From Amycolatopsis decaplanina DSM 44594 (GTDB lineage: Bacteria > Actinomycetota > Actinomycetes > Mycobacteriales > Pseudonocardiaceae): a stretch of DNA of 64,000 nt. How positions within the stretch are numbered: the first letter of the stretch is position 1; every line of letters begins with the position of its first letter. The notes beneath the pieces are model-generated. The model had not been told where the DNA came from. It saw nothing but the letters and a program-made list of their open reading frames with translations, and searched no databases. A program made the position numbers and the translations under genes. Of this stretch, positions 32,441 to 41,164 are shown one piece after another. The stretch lies in the NCBI RefSeq assembly GCF_000342005.1, contig NZ_AOHO01000058.1, forward strand, positions 186,001 through 250,000, read 5' to 3'.

Positions 32441-33904
32441 TCAGAAGGGGTAGGTCGGGGGTGGGTTCCGGACGGTGACCCACCGCGTCTCGGTGAAGGC
32501 CTCGATATTCGCCGCAGCCCCGCCGAAACGGCTTCCGGTGCCCGAAGCGGCGACGCCGCCGAAGGGGCTGTTCGCCTCGTCGCTGACGGTCTGATCGTTG
32601 ATGTGGACGATCCCGGTCGGGACGCGATCCGCGAGCTCCAGTCCTTTGAGGACATCGCGCGTGACGATTCCGAGCGAGAGCCCGTACTCGCTCGCCGTGG
32701 CGAGCCGGATGGCCTCCTCCGCGTCGGAGAACCGCACGACCGGCGCGACCGGGCCGAAGATCTCCTCGGCGACCGCGGGCGCCGTCGGCGGCACGTCGGC
32801 GAGGACCGTCGCGGAATAGAACAGCCGGTCGTATTCGGCTCCGGCGGCGACCCGCGCGCCTGCCGCGACACTGGAAGTGACCAGTTCGTGGATCTTGTCC
32901 CGCTGGCCGGCGTCGATGATCGGCCCGAGCGCGACCTCGTCCCGCGCCGGGTCGCCCACCCGCAACGCGGCCGCCTTCGCCGCCAGCCGCTCGACGAAGT
33001 CGTCGTAGAGCCGCTCGTGCACCAGGTGCCGCCCGGTGGTCATGCAGATCTGACCCTGGTGGAAGAAGGAGCCGAACGCGGCGACTCCGGCGGCTTCGTC
33101 GACATCCGCGTCGTCGAGCACGATGAGCGCGGAGTTCCCGCCCAGTTCCAGATGTGCCCGCTTCAAATGCTTTCCGGCGAGTTCGCCGACCTTGCGCCCG
33201 GCGCCGGTCGACCCGGTGAACGAGATGACCCGGACCGCCGGATGCGTCACCAGTGTCTCGCCGACGTCCGCGCCGCCCGGCAGCATCTGCAGCACACCCG
33301 GCGGCAGCCCCGCTTCCTCGAAGATCCGCGCGAGGACCACACCGCCGGTGACGGCGGTGCGCGGGTCCGGCTTCAGGATGACCGCGTTCCCCAGCGCGAG
33401 CGCCGGGGCGACCGACCGGATGCCCAGGATGATCGGCATGTTGAACGGCGAAATCACCGTGACGACGCCGGCGGGGACACGGCGCGCCATCGAAAGGCGC
33501 GGTTCTTCGCTCGGCAAGAGTTCGCCGTACGGACGGCCGGGCAGCGCCGCCGCCTCGTAGCACTCCTGTTCCGCGACGTGCAGCGAAAAGCCCGCCACGC
33601 CCGGCACGGCGCCGACCTCGCGGACGTTCCACCAGCGGATCTCGTCGGCGTACTCGGACCACAACCGGGCCGCCTCGCGCAGCACGGCGGCGCGCTGGAC
33701 GTGCGGTGTCGCCGCCCAGGCCCGCTGCGCCTCGGCCGCGGTTTCCGCCGCTTTCGCGGCGTCCTCGGCCGAGGCGAGCCCGACGCTGCCCAAGACCGCG
33801 CCTGTCGCGGGCTCCGTGACCTTCCGGGTGCCGCCGGTACCGGGAACCCACGAGCCTCCCGCGAAGATCCGGTCCGTCCACGTCGACGAGTCGAGAAAAG
33901 CCAC
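32441..33904 (-). CDS. Aldehyde dehydrogenase family protein (benzaldehyde/vanillin dehydrogenase-like)
   Basis: A 487-residue NAD(P)-dependent aldehyde dehydrogenase. Visible features: PFNMPIILGIRSVAPALALG with the cofactor-binding VILKPDP, FTGSTGAGRKVG, the general-base Glu in LELGGNSALIVL, and the nucleophile Cys in HQGQICMTTGRH; the C-terminal EIFGPVAPVVRF and SPFGGVAASG complete the fold. The HQGQICM form is typical for aromatic aldehyde dehydrogenases; substrate assignment is inferred. GTG 33904 follows GGAAGGTGG. It lies upstream of a glpD terminator and is probably monocistronic. Confidence 0.88.
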   Translation of the reverse strand: MAFLDSSTWTDRIFAGGSWVPGTGGTRKVTEPATGAVLGSVGLASAEDAAKAAETAAEAQRAWAATPHVQRAAVLREAARLWSEYADEIRWWNVREVGAVPGVAGFSLHVAEQECYEAAALPGRPYGELLPSEEPRLSMARRVPAGVVTVISPFNMPIILGIRSVAPALALGNAVILKPDPRTAVTGGVVLARIFEEAGLPPGVLQMLPGGADVGETLVTHPAVRVISFTGSTGAGRKVGELAGKHLKRAHLELGGNSALIVLDDADVDEAAGVAAFGSFFHQGQICMTTGRHLVHERLYDDFVERLAAKAAALRVGDPARDEVALGPIIDAGQRDKIHELVTSSVAAGARVAAGAEYDRLFYSATVLADVPPTAPAVAEEIFGPVAPVVRFSDAEEAIRLATASEYGLSLGIVTRDVLKGLELADRVPTGIVHINDQTVSDEANSPFGGVAASGTGSRFGGAAANIEAFTETRWVTVRNPPPTYPF

Positions 33905-33963
33905 GGGGCCACCTTCCGTATACGGGGATGGCCGACGCTAGGCCAGATTCACTCGATCAGGCA

Positions 33964-34004
33964 ATGATCCCTGCGCGCGTGGCACACCACGCAGCAGGGA
34001 TCAT
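33964..34004 (-). terminator. Terminator hairpin at the end of glpD
   Basis: ATGATCCCTGC (33964-33974) pairs with GCAGGGATCAT (33994-34004), and an inner CGTGG/CCACG pair extends the stem. The hairpin begins at the glpD stop codon. No long U-tract. Confidence 0.6.
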
Positions 34005-35743
34005 CAACTCACCGGTTCGATGATCCCCGAGCGCGCTTCCGGCGCGGCCGAACGCAACGCGTCGGCGGCCTCGTCGCTCGGCTGCGACTGGGACTCCCGT
34101 TCCGCGTCGACCCGCGCCTTGTACACCTCGACCTCGCGCTTCTCCTGGTCCTTCGACCAGCCGAGCACCTCGCCCACCAGCGTCGCGACCTGCGCCGCGC
34201 AGTCGACGCCGCGGTGCGCGTACTCGATCGAGATCCGCGTCCGGCGCGCGAGCACGTCTTCCAGGTGAAGCGCGCCCTCGTGGCTGGCCGCGTAGACGAC
34301 CTCGACACCGAGGTAGTCCGGAGCGTGCTCCAGCGGCTTCAGCAGTTCCGGCCGTCCTTCGCCGAGCGCGAGGACTTCGTGCACCATCGAGCCGTACCGG
34401 TCGAGCAGGTGACGCACACGGTACGGGTGGAGCCCGTGCTCGCCGGCCAGGTGATCGGCCTGGTTCACCAGCGCGTGGTAGCCGTCGGCGCCCAGCAGCG
34501 GCACCTTGTCCGTGATGGACGACTGCGGCCTGCCGGGAAGGTCGACGGCCGCGGCGTCGACGGCGTCGGCCGCCATCACCCGGTAGGTCGTGTACTTGCC
34601 GCCGGCGATCGCGACAAGTCCCGGCGCGACCCGGGCGACCGCGTGTTCACGCGAAAGCTTCGACGTCTCTTCGCTTTCCCCTGCGAGCAAAGGCCGGAGC
34701 CCCGCGTAGACCCCTTCGATGTCGTCGTGCGTCAGCGGTGTCGCGAGCACGGTGTTGACGTGTTCGAGGAGGTAGTCGATGTCGTGCTTCGTCGCGGCGG
34801 GATGCGCGAGGTCGAGGTTCCAGTCGGTGTCCGTGGTCCCGACGATCCAGTGGTTGCGCCACGGGATGACGAACAGCACGGACTTCTCGGTGCGCAGGAT
34901 CATGCCCGATTCCGAGACGATCCGGTCGCGCGGGACGACGATGTGCACACCCTTGCTCGCCCGCACGCGGAACCGTCCGCGGCCGCCGGAAAGACGCTGC
35001 AGCTCGTCGGTCCAGACGCCGGTGCAGTTGACCACGGCGGAGGCGTGGACCTCGGTCTCGCGGCCGTCCTCGACGTCACGCACGCGGACACCGGAGATGC
35101 GGTCGGCCTCGCGGAGGAAACCGACCACCTGGGTGGACGTGCGCACCACGGCGCCGTAGTGCGCGGCGGTGCGGGCGACGGTCATCGTGTGGCGCGCGTC
35201 GTCGGATTGCGCGTCGTAGTAACGGATCCCGCCGATCAACGCGGAGCGCTTCAACGCCGGGACCATCCGCAGCGCGCCGGCGCGGCTCAGGTGTTTCTGG
35301 CCGGGGACCGACCGCGCGCCGCCCATCGTGTCGTACATCAGCAGCCCGGCCGCGGTGTACGGACGCTCCCAGATCCGGTGGGTCAGCGGGTACAGGAAGC
35401 TGACCGGCTTCACCAGATGCGGGGCGATCGTCGTCAGCATCAGCTCGCGTTCCCGCAGAGCTTCCCGCACCAGACCGAATTCCAGCTGTTCGAGGTAACG
35501 GAGCCCGCCGTGGAAGAGCTTGCTGGACCGGCTCGACGTCCCCGAGGCCAGGTCGCGCGCTTCGACGAGGGCGACCCGCAGGCCGCGTGTCGCGGCGTCG
35601 AGCGCCGTGCCCGCCCCGACCACTCCGCCACCGATGACGACGAGGTCGAACTTGCCCTCACCCAGCCGCTGCCAAGACTCTTCCCGCTTGAGCGGTCCCA
35701 GCCTGGCGGGGCTGTTTTCGGCTTCGCGCTGAGAGCTTGCCAC
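34004..35743 (-). CDS. glpD: Glycerol-3-phosphate dehydrogenase (FAD, aerobic)
   Basis: A 579-residue flavoprotein oxidising glycerol-3-phosphate to dihydroxyacetone phosphate and passing electrons to quinone at the membrane. The Rossmann motif DLVVIGGGVVGAGTALDAA is at about 33-52, followed by EARDLASGTSSRSSKLFHGG and RYLEQLEFGLVREAL; the substrate domain shows GTTDTDWN and GGKYTTYRVMA; the C-terminal helical cap (about 410-560) is present. GTG 35743 has AAGGAGGA seven bases upstream. It is divergent from glpF-glpK, so glycerol control is likely shared through the 250-bp gap. Confidence 0.93.
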   Translation of the reverse strand: MASSQREAENSPARLGPLKREESWQRLGEGKFDLVVIGGGVVGAGTALDAATRGLRVALVEARDLASGTSSRSSKLFHGGLRYLEQLEFGLVREALRERELMLTTIAPHLVKPVSFLYPLTHRIWERPYTAAGLLMYDTMGGARSVPGQKHLSRAGALRMVPALKRSALIGGIRYYDAQSDDARHTMTVARTAAHYGAVVRTSTQVVGFLREADRISGVRVRDVEDGRETEVHASAVVNCTGVWTDELQRLSGGRGRFRVRASKGVHIVVPRDRIVSESGMILRTEKSVLFVIPWRNHWIVGTTDTDWNLDLAHPAATKHDIDYLLEHVNTVLATPLTHDDIEGVYAGLRPLLAGESEETSKLSREHAVARVAPGLVAIAGGKYTTYRVMAADAVDAAAVDLPGRPQSSITDKVPLLGADGYHALVNQADHLAGEHGLHPYRVRHLLDRYGSMVHEVLALGEGRPELLKPLEHAPDYLGVEVVYAASHEGALHLEDVLARRTRISIEYAHRGVDCAAQVATLVGEVLGWSKDQEKREVEVYKARVDAERESQSQPSDEAADALRSAAPEARSGIIEPVS

Positions 35744-35992
35744 GTGACATTCCTCCTTGGTGCCGCTGTGACTCCAGCATCGCACGATCGGCCACGACCG
35801 GTCCGTTATGCGGGTGACACGTGTGGCGTAACCCTCGTCGATCTTGGAAGGATTGCTTCCCGCGATGCCTGGAAGGAACAAATACGCGACGGTAACGTGC
35901 CACGAACGTGGGTCGGCAAGGGCGCCGTAGCACACCGTGTTCGACCCTGCGCGGAATGTCCTATGCGGTATGTCCACAGTGGAGGTCGAGCG
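35744..35992. promoter_or_regulatory. Divergent control region glpD / glpFK
   Basis: The 249 bp between the two start codons hold no gene I can support. A weak plus-strand promoter candidate is TTCGAC (35940-35945), 16 bp, TATGCG (35962-35967), ahead of GGAGG and the glpF GTG. No clear operator dyad stands out. Confidence 0.4.
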
Positions 35993-36748
35993 GTGAGCGC
36001 GGGAGCCATATTCGTCTGGGAGTTGCTGGGAACGGCGGTCCTGATCCTGTTGGGCAACGGCGTGGTCGCCAACCACGTGTTGCGGAAGAACAACGGCCAC
36101 AACGGTGGCGTCGTGATGATCACCCTCGGGTGGGCGTTCGCGGTCTTCACCGGTGCGAGCATCGCCGCGCCGAGCGGCGCGCACCTGAACCCGGCGGTGA
36201 CGCTGGGCCTCGCCATCGCCGACAAGACGAAGTGGGCGGACGTCCCGATCTACTTCGCCGGGCAGCTGATCGGCGCGATCCTCGGTGCCGTGCTCTGCTG
36301 GGCCACCTACAAACTGCAGTTCGACGACCACCCCAACCGCGACGAGACGCTCGGCATCTTCTCGACCGGGCCGCAGATCCCGAACAAGGCGTGGAACCTC
36401 GTCACCGAGATCATCGGCACCTTCGTGCTGGTCGCGTGGATCCTGCTCAGCCCGGTCTACACCAACGCCATGGCCGAAGGCGGAACGCCGACCTTCGGGA
36501 ACTCCGCGCTGGGCTACGCGGGTGTAGCGTTCGTCGTGCTGGTCATCGGCCAGTCCCTCGGTGGCCCGACCGGTTACGCCATCAACCCGGCCCGAGACCT
36601 CGGCCCCCGCATCGCATACGCGTTCCTTCTGCCCATCAAGAACAAGACCAACCCGAACTGGGGCTACTCCTGGATCCCGGTCGCCGGCCCGCTGGCCGGC
36701 GGCGCCCTGGCCGCCCTGCTCTTCCTCGCCGTCCACAACCTGACCTGA
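35993..36748 (+). CDS. glpF: Glycerol uptake facilitator (aquaglyceroporin)
   Basis: A 251-residue MIP-family channel with six membrane helices and two half-helices. Both NPA boxes are intact: GAHLNPAVTLG in loop B and YAINPARDLGPR in loop E; the Asp after the second NPA-R is the marker of glycerol-permeable members. It lets glycerol enter by diffusion. GTG 35993 follows GGAGG by seven bases. It is 13 bp upstream of glpK and divergent from glpD. A much longer frame runs through from the glpD antisense strand but is not coding. Confidence 0.92.
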   Translation: MSAGAIFVWELLGTAVLILLGNGVVANHVLRKNNGHNGGVVMITLGWAFAVFTGASIAAPSGAHLNPAVTLGLAIADKTKWADVPIYFAGQLIGAILGAVLCWATYKLQFDDHPNRDETLGIFSTGPQIPNKAWNLVTEIIGTFVLVAWILLSPVYTNAMAEGGTPTFGNSALGYAGVAFVVLVIGQSLGGPTGYAINPARDLGPRIAYAFLLPIKNKTNPNWGYSWIPVAGPLAGGALAALLFLAVHNLT

Positions 36749-36761
36749 GACTGGAGTTTCG

Positions 36762-38273
36762 ATGACTTCGTACGTAGCCGCGATCGACCAGGGCACCACG
36801 TCGACCCGCTGCATGATCTTCGACCACTCCGGCCGCGTAGTCGCCGTCGACCAGCGGGAACACGAGCAGATCTTCCCGAAGGCGGGCTGGGTCGAGCACA
36901 ACGCCGAAGAGATCTGGGAGAACACGCGGGCCGTCGCCGCGGGCGCGCTCGCCAAGGGGGACCTGGTCGCGAGCGACATCGTCGCGGTCGGCATCACCAA
37001 CCAGCGCGAGACCACGCTGGTCTGGGACCGCACCACCGGCAAGCCGGTGTACAACGCGATCGTGTGGCAGGACACCCGCACCGACAAGATCGTCAGCGAC
37101 CTGGGGGCGCTCGGCGGCGGACAGGAGCGCTACCGCGCGAAGGTGGGCCTGCCGCTGGCGACCTACTTCTCCGGACCGAAGATCAAGTGGATCCTCGACA
37201 ACGTTGACGGCGCTCGCGCGAAGGCCGAAGCCGGCGACCTGATCTTCGGCAACATGGACACCTGGGTGCTGTGGAACATGACCGGCGGGGTCGACGGCGG
37301 CGTGCACGTCACCGACCCGACCAACGCGTCGCGGACCATGCTGATGGACCTCGACACGCTGACCTGGGACGCCGAGATCGCGGAAGAGATGACGATCCCG
37401 CTGTCGATGCTCCCGGAGATCCGGTCGTCGTCGGAGACCTACGGCAAGGTCCGCGAGAAGGGCGCGCTGGCCGGGGTCCCGATCTCGGGCATCCTGGGCG
37501 ACCAGCAGGCGGCGACCTTCGGGCAGGCGTGCCTCTCGCCGGGTGAAGCGAAGAACACCTACGGCACCGGCAACTTCATGCTGCTCAACACCGGCACCGA
37601 GAAGGTCATGTCGGACAACGGGCTGCTCACCACGGTCTGCTACAAGATCGGCTCGAACGACACGGTGTACGCGCTCGAAGGTTCGATCGCGGTCACCGGT
37701 TCGCTCGTGCAGTGGCTGCGGGACAACCTCGGCCTGATCAGCTCCGCGGCCGAAGTGGAGCAGCACGCCCGCACCGTCGAGGACAACGGTGGCGCGTACT
37801 TCGTGCCGGCGTTCTCGGGTCTCTTCGCGCCGTACTGGCGTTCCGACGCCCGCGGCGCGATCGTCGGGCTGACCCGGTTCGTCAACAAGGGGCACATCTC
37901 GCGGGCGGTCCTGGAGGCGACCGCGTTCCAGTCACGCGAGGTGATCGACGCGATGAACGCGGACTCCGGTGTCCCGCTGAAGTCGCTGAAGGTCGACGGC
38001 GGCATGGTCGTCAACGAACTGCTCATGCAGTTCCAGGCCGACATCCTCGGCGTGCCCGTGATCCGGCCGGTGGTCAACGAGACCACCGCGCTCGGCGCGG
38101 CCTACGCGGCCGGTCTCGCGGTGGGCTTCTGGAAGAGCGAGGACGACATCCGCAACAACTGGGCGCAGGACAAGCAGTGGGACCCGTCGATGGACGAGGG
38201 CCGCCGCGAGTCCGAGTACCGGAACTGGAAGAAGGCCGTCACGAAGACGTTCGACTGGGTCGACGAAGACTGA
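36762..38273 (+). CDS. glpK: Glycerol kinase
   Basis: A 503-residue FGGY-family kinase that phosphorylates glycerol to glycerol-3-phosphate. It starts YVAAIDQGTTSTRCMIFDH (phosphate loop), continues with NQRETTLVWDR and VWQDTRT, has the FGGY N-terminal sign FGNMDTWVLWNMTGG, and in the second domain GILGDQQAATFGQAC, TYGTGNFML and GGMVVNELLMQFQAD. Length is normal. It is 13 bp after glpF (same operon) and its product is the substrate of GlpD. A 57-bp hairpin lies 63 bp downstream. Confidence 0.95.
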   Translation: MTSYVAAIDQGTTSTRCMIFDHSGRVVAVDQREHEQIFPKAGWVEHNAEEIWENTRAVAAGALAKGDLVASDIVAVGITNQRETTLVWDRTTGKPVYNAIVWQDTRTDKIVSDLGALGGGQERYRAKVGLPLATYFSGPKIKWILDNVDGARAKAEAGDLIFGNMDTWVLWNMTGGVDGGVHVTDPTNASRTMLMDLDTLTWDAEIAEEMTIPLSMLPEIRSSSETYGKVREKGALAGVPISGILGDQQAATFGQACLSPGEAKNTYGTGNFMLLNTGTEKVMSDNGLLTTVCYKIGSNDTVYALEGSIAVTGSLVQWLRDNLGLISSAAEVEQHARTVEDNGGAYFVPAFSGLFAPYWRSDARGAIVGLTRFVNKGHISRAVLEATAFQSREVIDAMNADSGVPLKSLKVDGGMVVNELLMQFQADILGVPVIRPVVNETTALGAAYAAGLAVGFWKSEDDIRNNWAQDKQWDPSMDEGRRESEYRNWKKAVTKTFDWVDED

Positions 38274-38336
38274 CCCCCGCGTCGCGGTCCGTGCCGGGAG
38301 CAAGGGACCTTTGCTATCGCGCGGCACTCGCGTCCG

Positions 38337-38393
38337 AGTACGTGAAGGCCCCCTTCATTGCGTCTAGCGCAGTGAAGGGGGCCTTCACGTACT
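38337..38393. repeat. 57-bp hairpin, family B, copy 2 (inverted relative to copy 1)
   Basis: Same 26-bp arms as at 27805, but the loop reads TCTAG, the reverse complement of the copy-1 loop, and one right-arm A is G, giving a G-U pair in RNA. It lies downstream of glpK. Confidence 0.85.
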
Positions 38394-38915
38394 TGCCCGA
38401 GGCCTAGCCCGACAGCACCGCCGCACGGCTTCGTCAACGCGGCCGGGAGGACCGCGCCCGTGCTCGACGACGGTGCGCTGCTGGGCGGCAGGCAGACGAT
38501 TTCGAACTCGACGGTCGCCGTCCCGCCGGCGGCGGGCAGTTCGAGCGTGACAGGACCGGCGAGGCCCGCGGACGTCACCGCGGTGCGTGCCATAGCAACT
38601 GGCTGTGAATTCCAAAGCCTGCCCTGGCGCGACACTCCCGGGAATGGGACTAGGTTGCCTTTGCCGATCGAAAGACTCGGGAATGGTGAGGAGGCGCTGA
38701 TGACCGTGTGCATTTCTGATCACCAGACGAATCAAATCCACACAGTCAGAACGAGGCGGGTGTGTGGAAATGACGGCCCGAAGCCGGGCGCGCCTTGTCG
38801 TCGATGTGCGCGACGGCGCCGAAAATCAGCGGATCCTCCGAGGTGACCTCGAACTTCCCGACGTGGTCCAGCACCATCGACTTCACCTCGCCGAGTCCGG
38901 CGACCGCGCTGGAGC
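38394..38915 (-). pseudogene. Intergenic region with two apparent gene remnants
   Basis: Two minus-strand stretches show strong G/C third positions but no complete gene. One starts at 38593 (MARTAVTSAGLAGPVTLELP...) and runs into the 57-bp hairpin without a proper end. The other spans 38877 to a stop at 38746 (MVLDHVGKFEVTSEDPLIFG...), 43 residues, right after the sortase gene. I recognise neither. They may be decayed genes or small real ones. The rest of the interval (38594-38745) shows nothing I can support. Confidence 0.4.
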
Positions 38916-39584
38916 TCACCTCGCGATCAGCCGAGCGAAGACGATGATGTTGTCGAGATAGTTGCGCGACGCCTTGTCGAAGACCCCGCCGCAGGTGATG
39001 AGCCGCAGTTCCGGCTCGGTGGTGTCGCCGTACACGGCGTCCGTCGGGAACTTGTCCTTCGCCACCCGCTCGACCTTCGTGACCGCGAACTCGGCCGTCG
39101 TGCCGTCCTTGCGGGCGATCGAGACCTTGTCGCCGGGCGCCAGTTCCTTCAGCCGGAAGAAGATGCCCTTCTGCTTGTTCCCGTCCACGTGCCCGAGGAT
39201 CACCGAAGGCCCGACCTCCCCCGGGGTCGGCCCGTTCTCGTACCAGCCCGCCTGCATCGGCTGGGTCACCGGCGGCACCTCTACGGTGTTGTCCGCGTTG
39301 AGCCCCAGCGGGACCAGGCTGGACTTCGCCTCGATCTTCGGCACGTCGATCGAGACCGGATCGGCCTTCGGCATCCCCTCGACCGCGCCCCCTCCGTCGG
39401 CCGGCGCACCGGACTCACCCGGCTCGGCCGACGGCGTTTCCGCCTGGCTCGCGGGCACCTGCGGCGCGGCCTGGCCGGTCTCCCCCGGACCGGACAGGAC
39501 GAACGCCAGCGTCGCCAGTACGGCCAGCAGGACGACCGCGAGCACCAGCGGTGCCCGGGGCCCCCGCCACCATGTCGACTTCAT
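38916..39584 (-). CDS. Class F-like sortase
   Basis: A 222-residue membrane-anchored transpeptidase. Residues 11-30 form the signal anchor; a Pro/Glu/Gly linker (40-70) follows; the sortase barrel has the catalytic His in VILGHVDG (His132), Cys in LRLITCGG (Cys198) and Arg in VFARLIAR (Arg218). Sortases cleave a C-terminal sorting signal between Thr and Gly and attach the protein to peptidoglycan. The likely substrate is the adjacent gene, which carries an APQTG signal. ATG 39584 follows AGGGGTG; a GTG six bases earlier is an alternative. Confidence 0.85.
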   Translation of the reverse strand: MKSTWWRGPRAPLVLAVVLLAVLATLAFVLSGPGETGQAAPQVPASQAETPSAEPGESGAPADGGGAVEGMPKADPVSIDVPKIEAKSSLVPLGLNADNTVEVPPVTQPMQAGWYENGPTPGEVGPSVILGHVDGNKQKGIFFRLKELAPGDKVSIARKDGTTAEFAVTKVERVAKDKFPTDAVYGDTTEPELRLITCGGVFDKASRNYLDNIIVFARLIAR

Positions 39585-39731
39585 GTTCACCCCTGTAGTG
39601 AAACGGTGCAGCGGCGACTGAGCCGGTCCCGGCCCCCAGACCGGGACCGGCTCGCCGTTCACCCCCACGCCTGCCTGACGCCACGCGCGACCGGACGGTT
39701 GCCCGCCCAGGTCACGAAATGATCGCGATCG

Positions 39732-40307
39732 CTACGCCCGTGCCGCACGACGACGGTACGCCGTGATGCCGACCCCGCCCGCGACCAGCGCGAGGCCGCC
39801 GCCGACGGCGGCGAGGACGCCGGTGTAGTCGGCGGGCCCCTCGGTGCCGCCGGTCTGCGGGGCACCGGCCGGCACCTTCGCGACCTGGTTCTTCTTGCCG
39901 AGCACCTCGAAGGTGACCGTCGACTTCTGGCCCCAGCAGGTCAGCGTCACCGGGTACTTGCCCGGCTTGATGTCCTTGACCGTCGCGGACCACTTCGTGG
40001 AGTTGACGGTGAGGGCCGCCGAAGTGACCTTCGGGCCGAACTCGTTGCCGCGGGTGGCGCAGTTGAAGTCCAGCTTTACCTGGTCGCCGGGCTTGCCCTT
40101 GGCGGGCGAGACGGTCAGGTCCTTGAGAATCCCGACCGGCGACGCGTGCGGCCCGGGACCGTCCGGGTCTTCGCTGGGCGTGGGGGACGGCGAAGCGGAG
40201 GGAGACGACGGAGGAGTCGCCGACGGAGAAGTCGCGAGGGCGACGCCCGGAGCGAGAAGAACGAAACCGGCGACGGTACCGGCGGCGAGCATGACGGTGC
40301 GCTTCAT
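39732..40307 (-). CDS. Secreted surface protein with APQTG sorting signal
   Basis: A 191-residue protein. Signal peptide: MKRTVMLAAGTVAGFVLLAP through VALATSPS. A Ser/Pro-rich stretch leads to an Ig-like beta domain with two cysteines (FNCATRG and TLTCWGQKS). The C-terminus is a textbook cell-wall sorting signal: APQTG at 149-153, a hydrophobic helix, then YRRRAARA. It should be anchored by the sortase encoded just downstream. The ending KYPVTLTCWGQKSTVTFEV resembles the corresponding part of the next secreted protein (SYPLTVNCNGKSYAATFSV). ATG 40307 follows AGGGGT. Confidence 0.85.
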   Translation of the reverse strand: MKRTVMLAAGTVAGFVLLAPGVALATSPSATPPSSPSASPSPTPSEDPDGPGPHASPVGILKDLTVSPAKGKPGDQVKLDFNCATRGNEFGPKVTSAALTVNSTKWSATVKDIKPGKYPVTLTCWGQKSTVTFEVLGKKNQVAKVPAGAPQTGGTEGPADYTGVLAAVGGGLALVAGGVGITAYRRRAARA

Positions 40308-40477
40308 TGGATTACCCCTGAAAAATGATGTGAATGGAAATCGGAAAAGAAAAATCCCGCGCCCCTGTTTCCCCCAGTGGCGGTTCTCTCTGTTTTCCGA
40401 CACCCTCATGACGCCTCGGCCTGGGGTCAGGTTGCCTGGTTTCATCACGAAAAGGTCGCGAAACCCGGGCAAAGAAA

Positions 40478-40508
40478 AACCGCCCCCGGACCAGATCCGG
40501 AGGCGGTT
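40478..40508 (-). terminator. Intrinsic terminator on the minus strand
   Basis: AACCGCC-CCGGA pairs with TCCGG-GGCGGTT across a short loop. Read on the minus strand the hairpin is followed by TTTTTCTTT, a real U-tract. It would end transcripts from the secreted-protein gene at 41084-40620. The 310 bp between that gene and the sortase substrate otherwise contain a 46-bp palindrome and no gene. Confidence 0.75.
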
Positions 40509-40567
40509 ATCGAGGGGTAAGGTAAACGTGGCGGGGGGGGCACATGGCCGGCCAGTACGCGGTGGGG

Positions 40568-40613
40568 CTCGTGAGTGGTAAGGACGGTTCTAACCGTCCT
40601 TACCACTCACGAG
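40568..40613. repeat. 46-bp palindrome, family A, copy 4
   Basis: Arms and TTCTAA centre as in copies 2 and 3; it starts seven bases beyond the stop codon of the minus-strand secreted protein gene and about 60 bp before the U-tract terminator. Confidence 0.9.
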
Positions 40614-40619
40614 ACAAAC

Positions 40620-41084
40620 TCAGGACGCCATGCTGCCGTCACCCGCGTGAGCGGCACCGGACGGCACCGCGCTCACCTGCCGGGCGGGCACGGAAAACGT
40701 TGCCGCATAAGACTTTCCGTTGCAATTGACGGTCAGCGGGTAGCTGCCGGGCGCCGTGCCCTCCTTGAGTTCGACGTCGGCGCTGACATTCGCCGGGACC
40801 CCGATGAGCGGGCCGTAGTCGTACTTCCCGATGCTCAGCACCGGCGAAGAGAACGTCGTCGACGTCGGCGCCTTCAGTCCGTCGCCGCCGGGGCATTGCG
40901 CCAGCGCCACGTTGGAGTCGCCGTGCACGTACTTGTTGACGAGCCCCAGTTCGTAGGCCGTGTCGTCGTTGAGCTGAACCGTGACACCGGGATCCGGTTG
41001 GGGTTGTTGAGCGAGACCGGGCGACGACCCCGCCAGCACCGCCGCGCCGATCGCCACCACTCCGGCGAGAACCCTGCGAATCAC
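40620..41084 (-). CDS. Secreted protein with Ig-like domain, no anchor
   Basis: A 154-residue exported protein. Signal peptide MIRRVLAGVVAIGAAVLAGS ending near SPGLAQQPQ. The mature part has two cysteines (ALAQCPGG and TVNCNGKS) and ends SYPLTVNCNGKSYAATFSV plus a short tail, resembling the C-terminal beta domain of the sortase substrate next door but without the sorting signal or membrane helix. It is therefore probably released. ATG 41084 follows AGGGGT. Function unknown; the neighbourhood suggests a cell-surface role. Confidence 0.8.
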   Translation of the reverse strand: MIRRVLAGVVAIGAAVLAGSSPGLAQQPQPDPGVTVQLNDDTAYELGLVNKYVHGDSNVALAQCPGGDGLKAPTSTTFSSPVLSIGKYDYGPLIGVPANVSADVELKEGTAPGSYPLTVNCNGKSYAATFSVPARQVSAVPSGAAHAGDGSMAS

Positions 41085-41164
41085 GAAAAACCCCTAGCTG
41101 TCAACGAAACACCGACATGCGCTAGACGCGGGCACCCCCGCGAGGGTTGCTTCGCCGGAGGCGA

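Noticed and set aside
34214..36748. An 844-codon plus-strand open frame covering glpF and the antisense of glpD
   Set aside because: Only the part from GTG 35993 has family homology and a ribosome binding site; the rest is the GC-rich antisense shadow of glpD.
34004..37087. A 1027-codon minus-strand open frame through glpD, glpF antisense and glpK antisense
   Set aside because: GlpD starts at GTG 35743 with AAGGAGGA; upstream residues are low-complexity antisense sequence.
40530..40542. Poly-G run near 40535 as a phase-variation site
   Set aside because: It lies in a gene-free interval and no promoter or reading frame depends on it.
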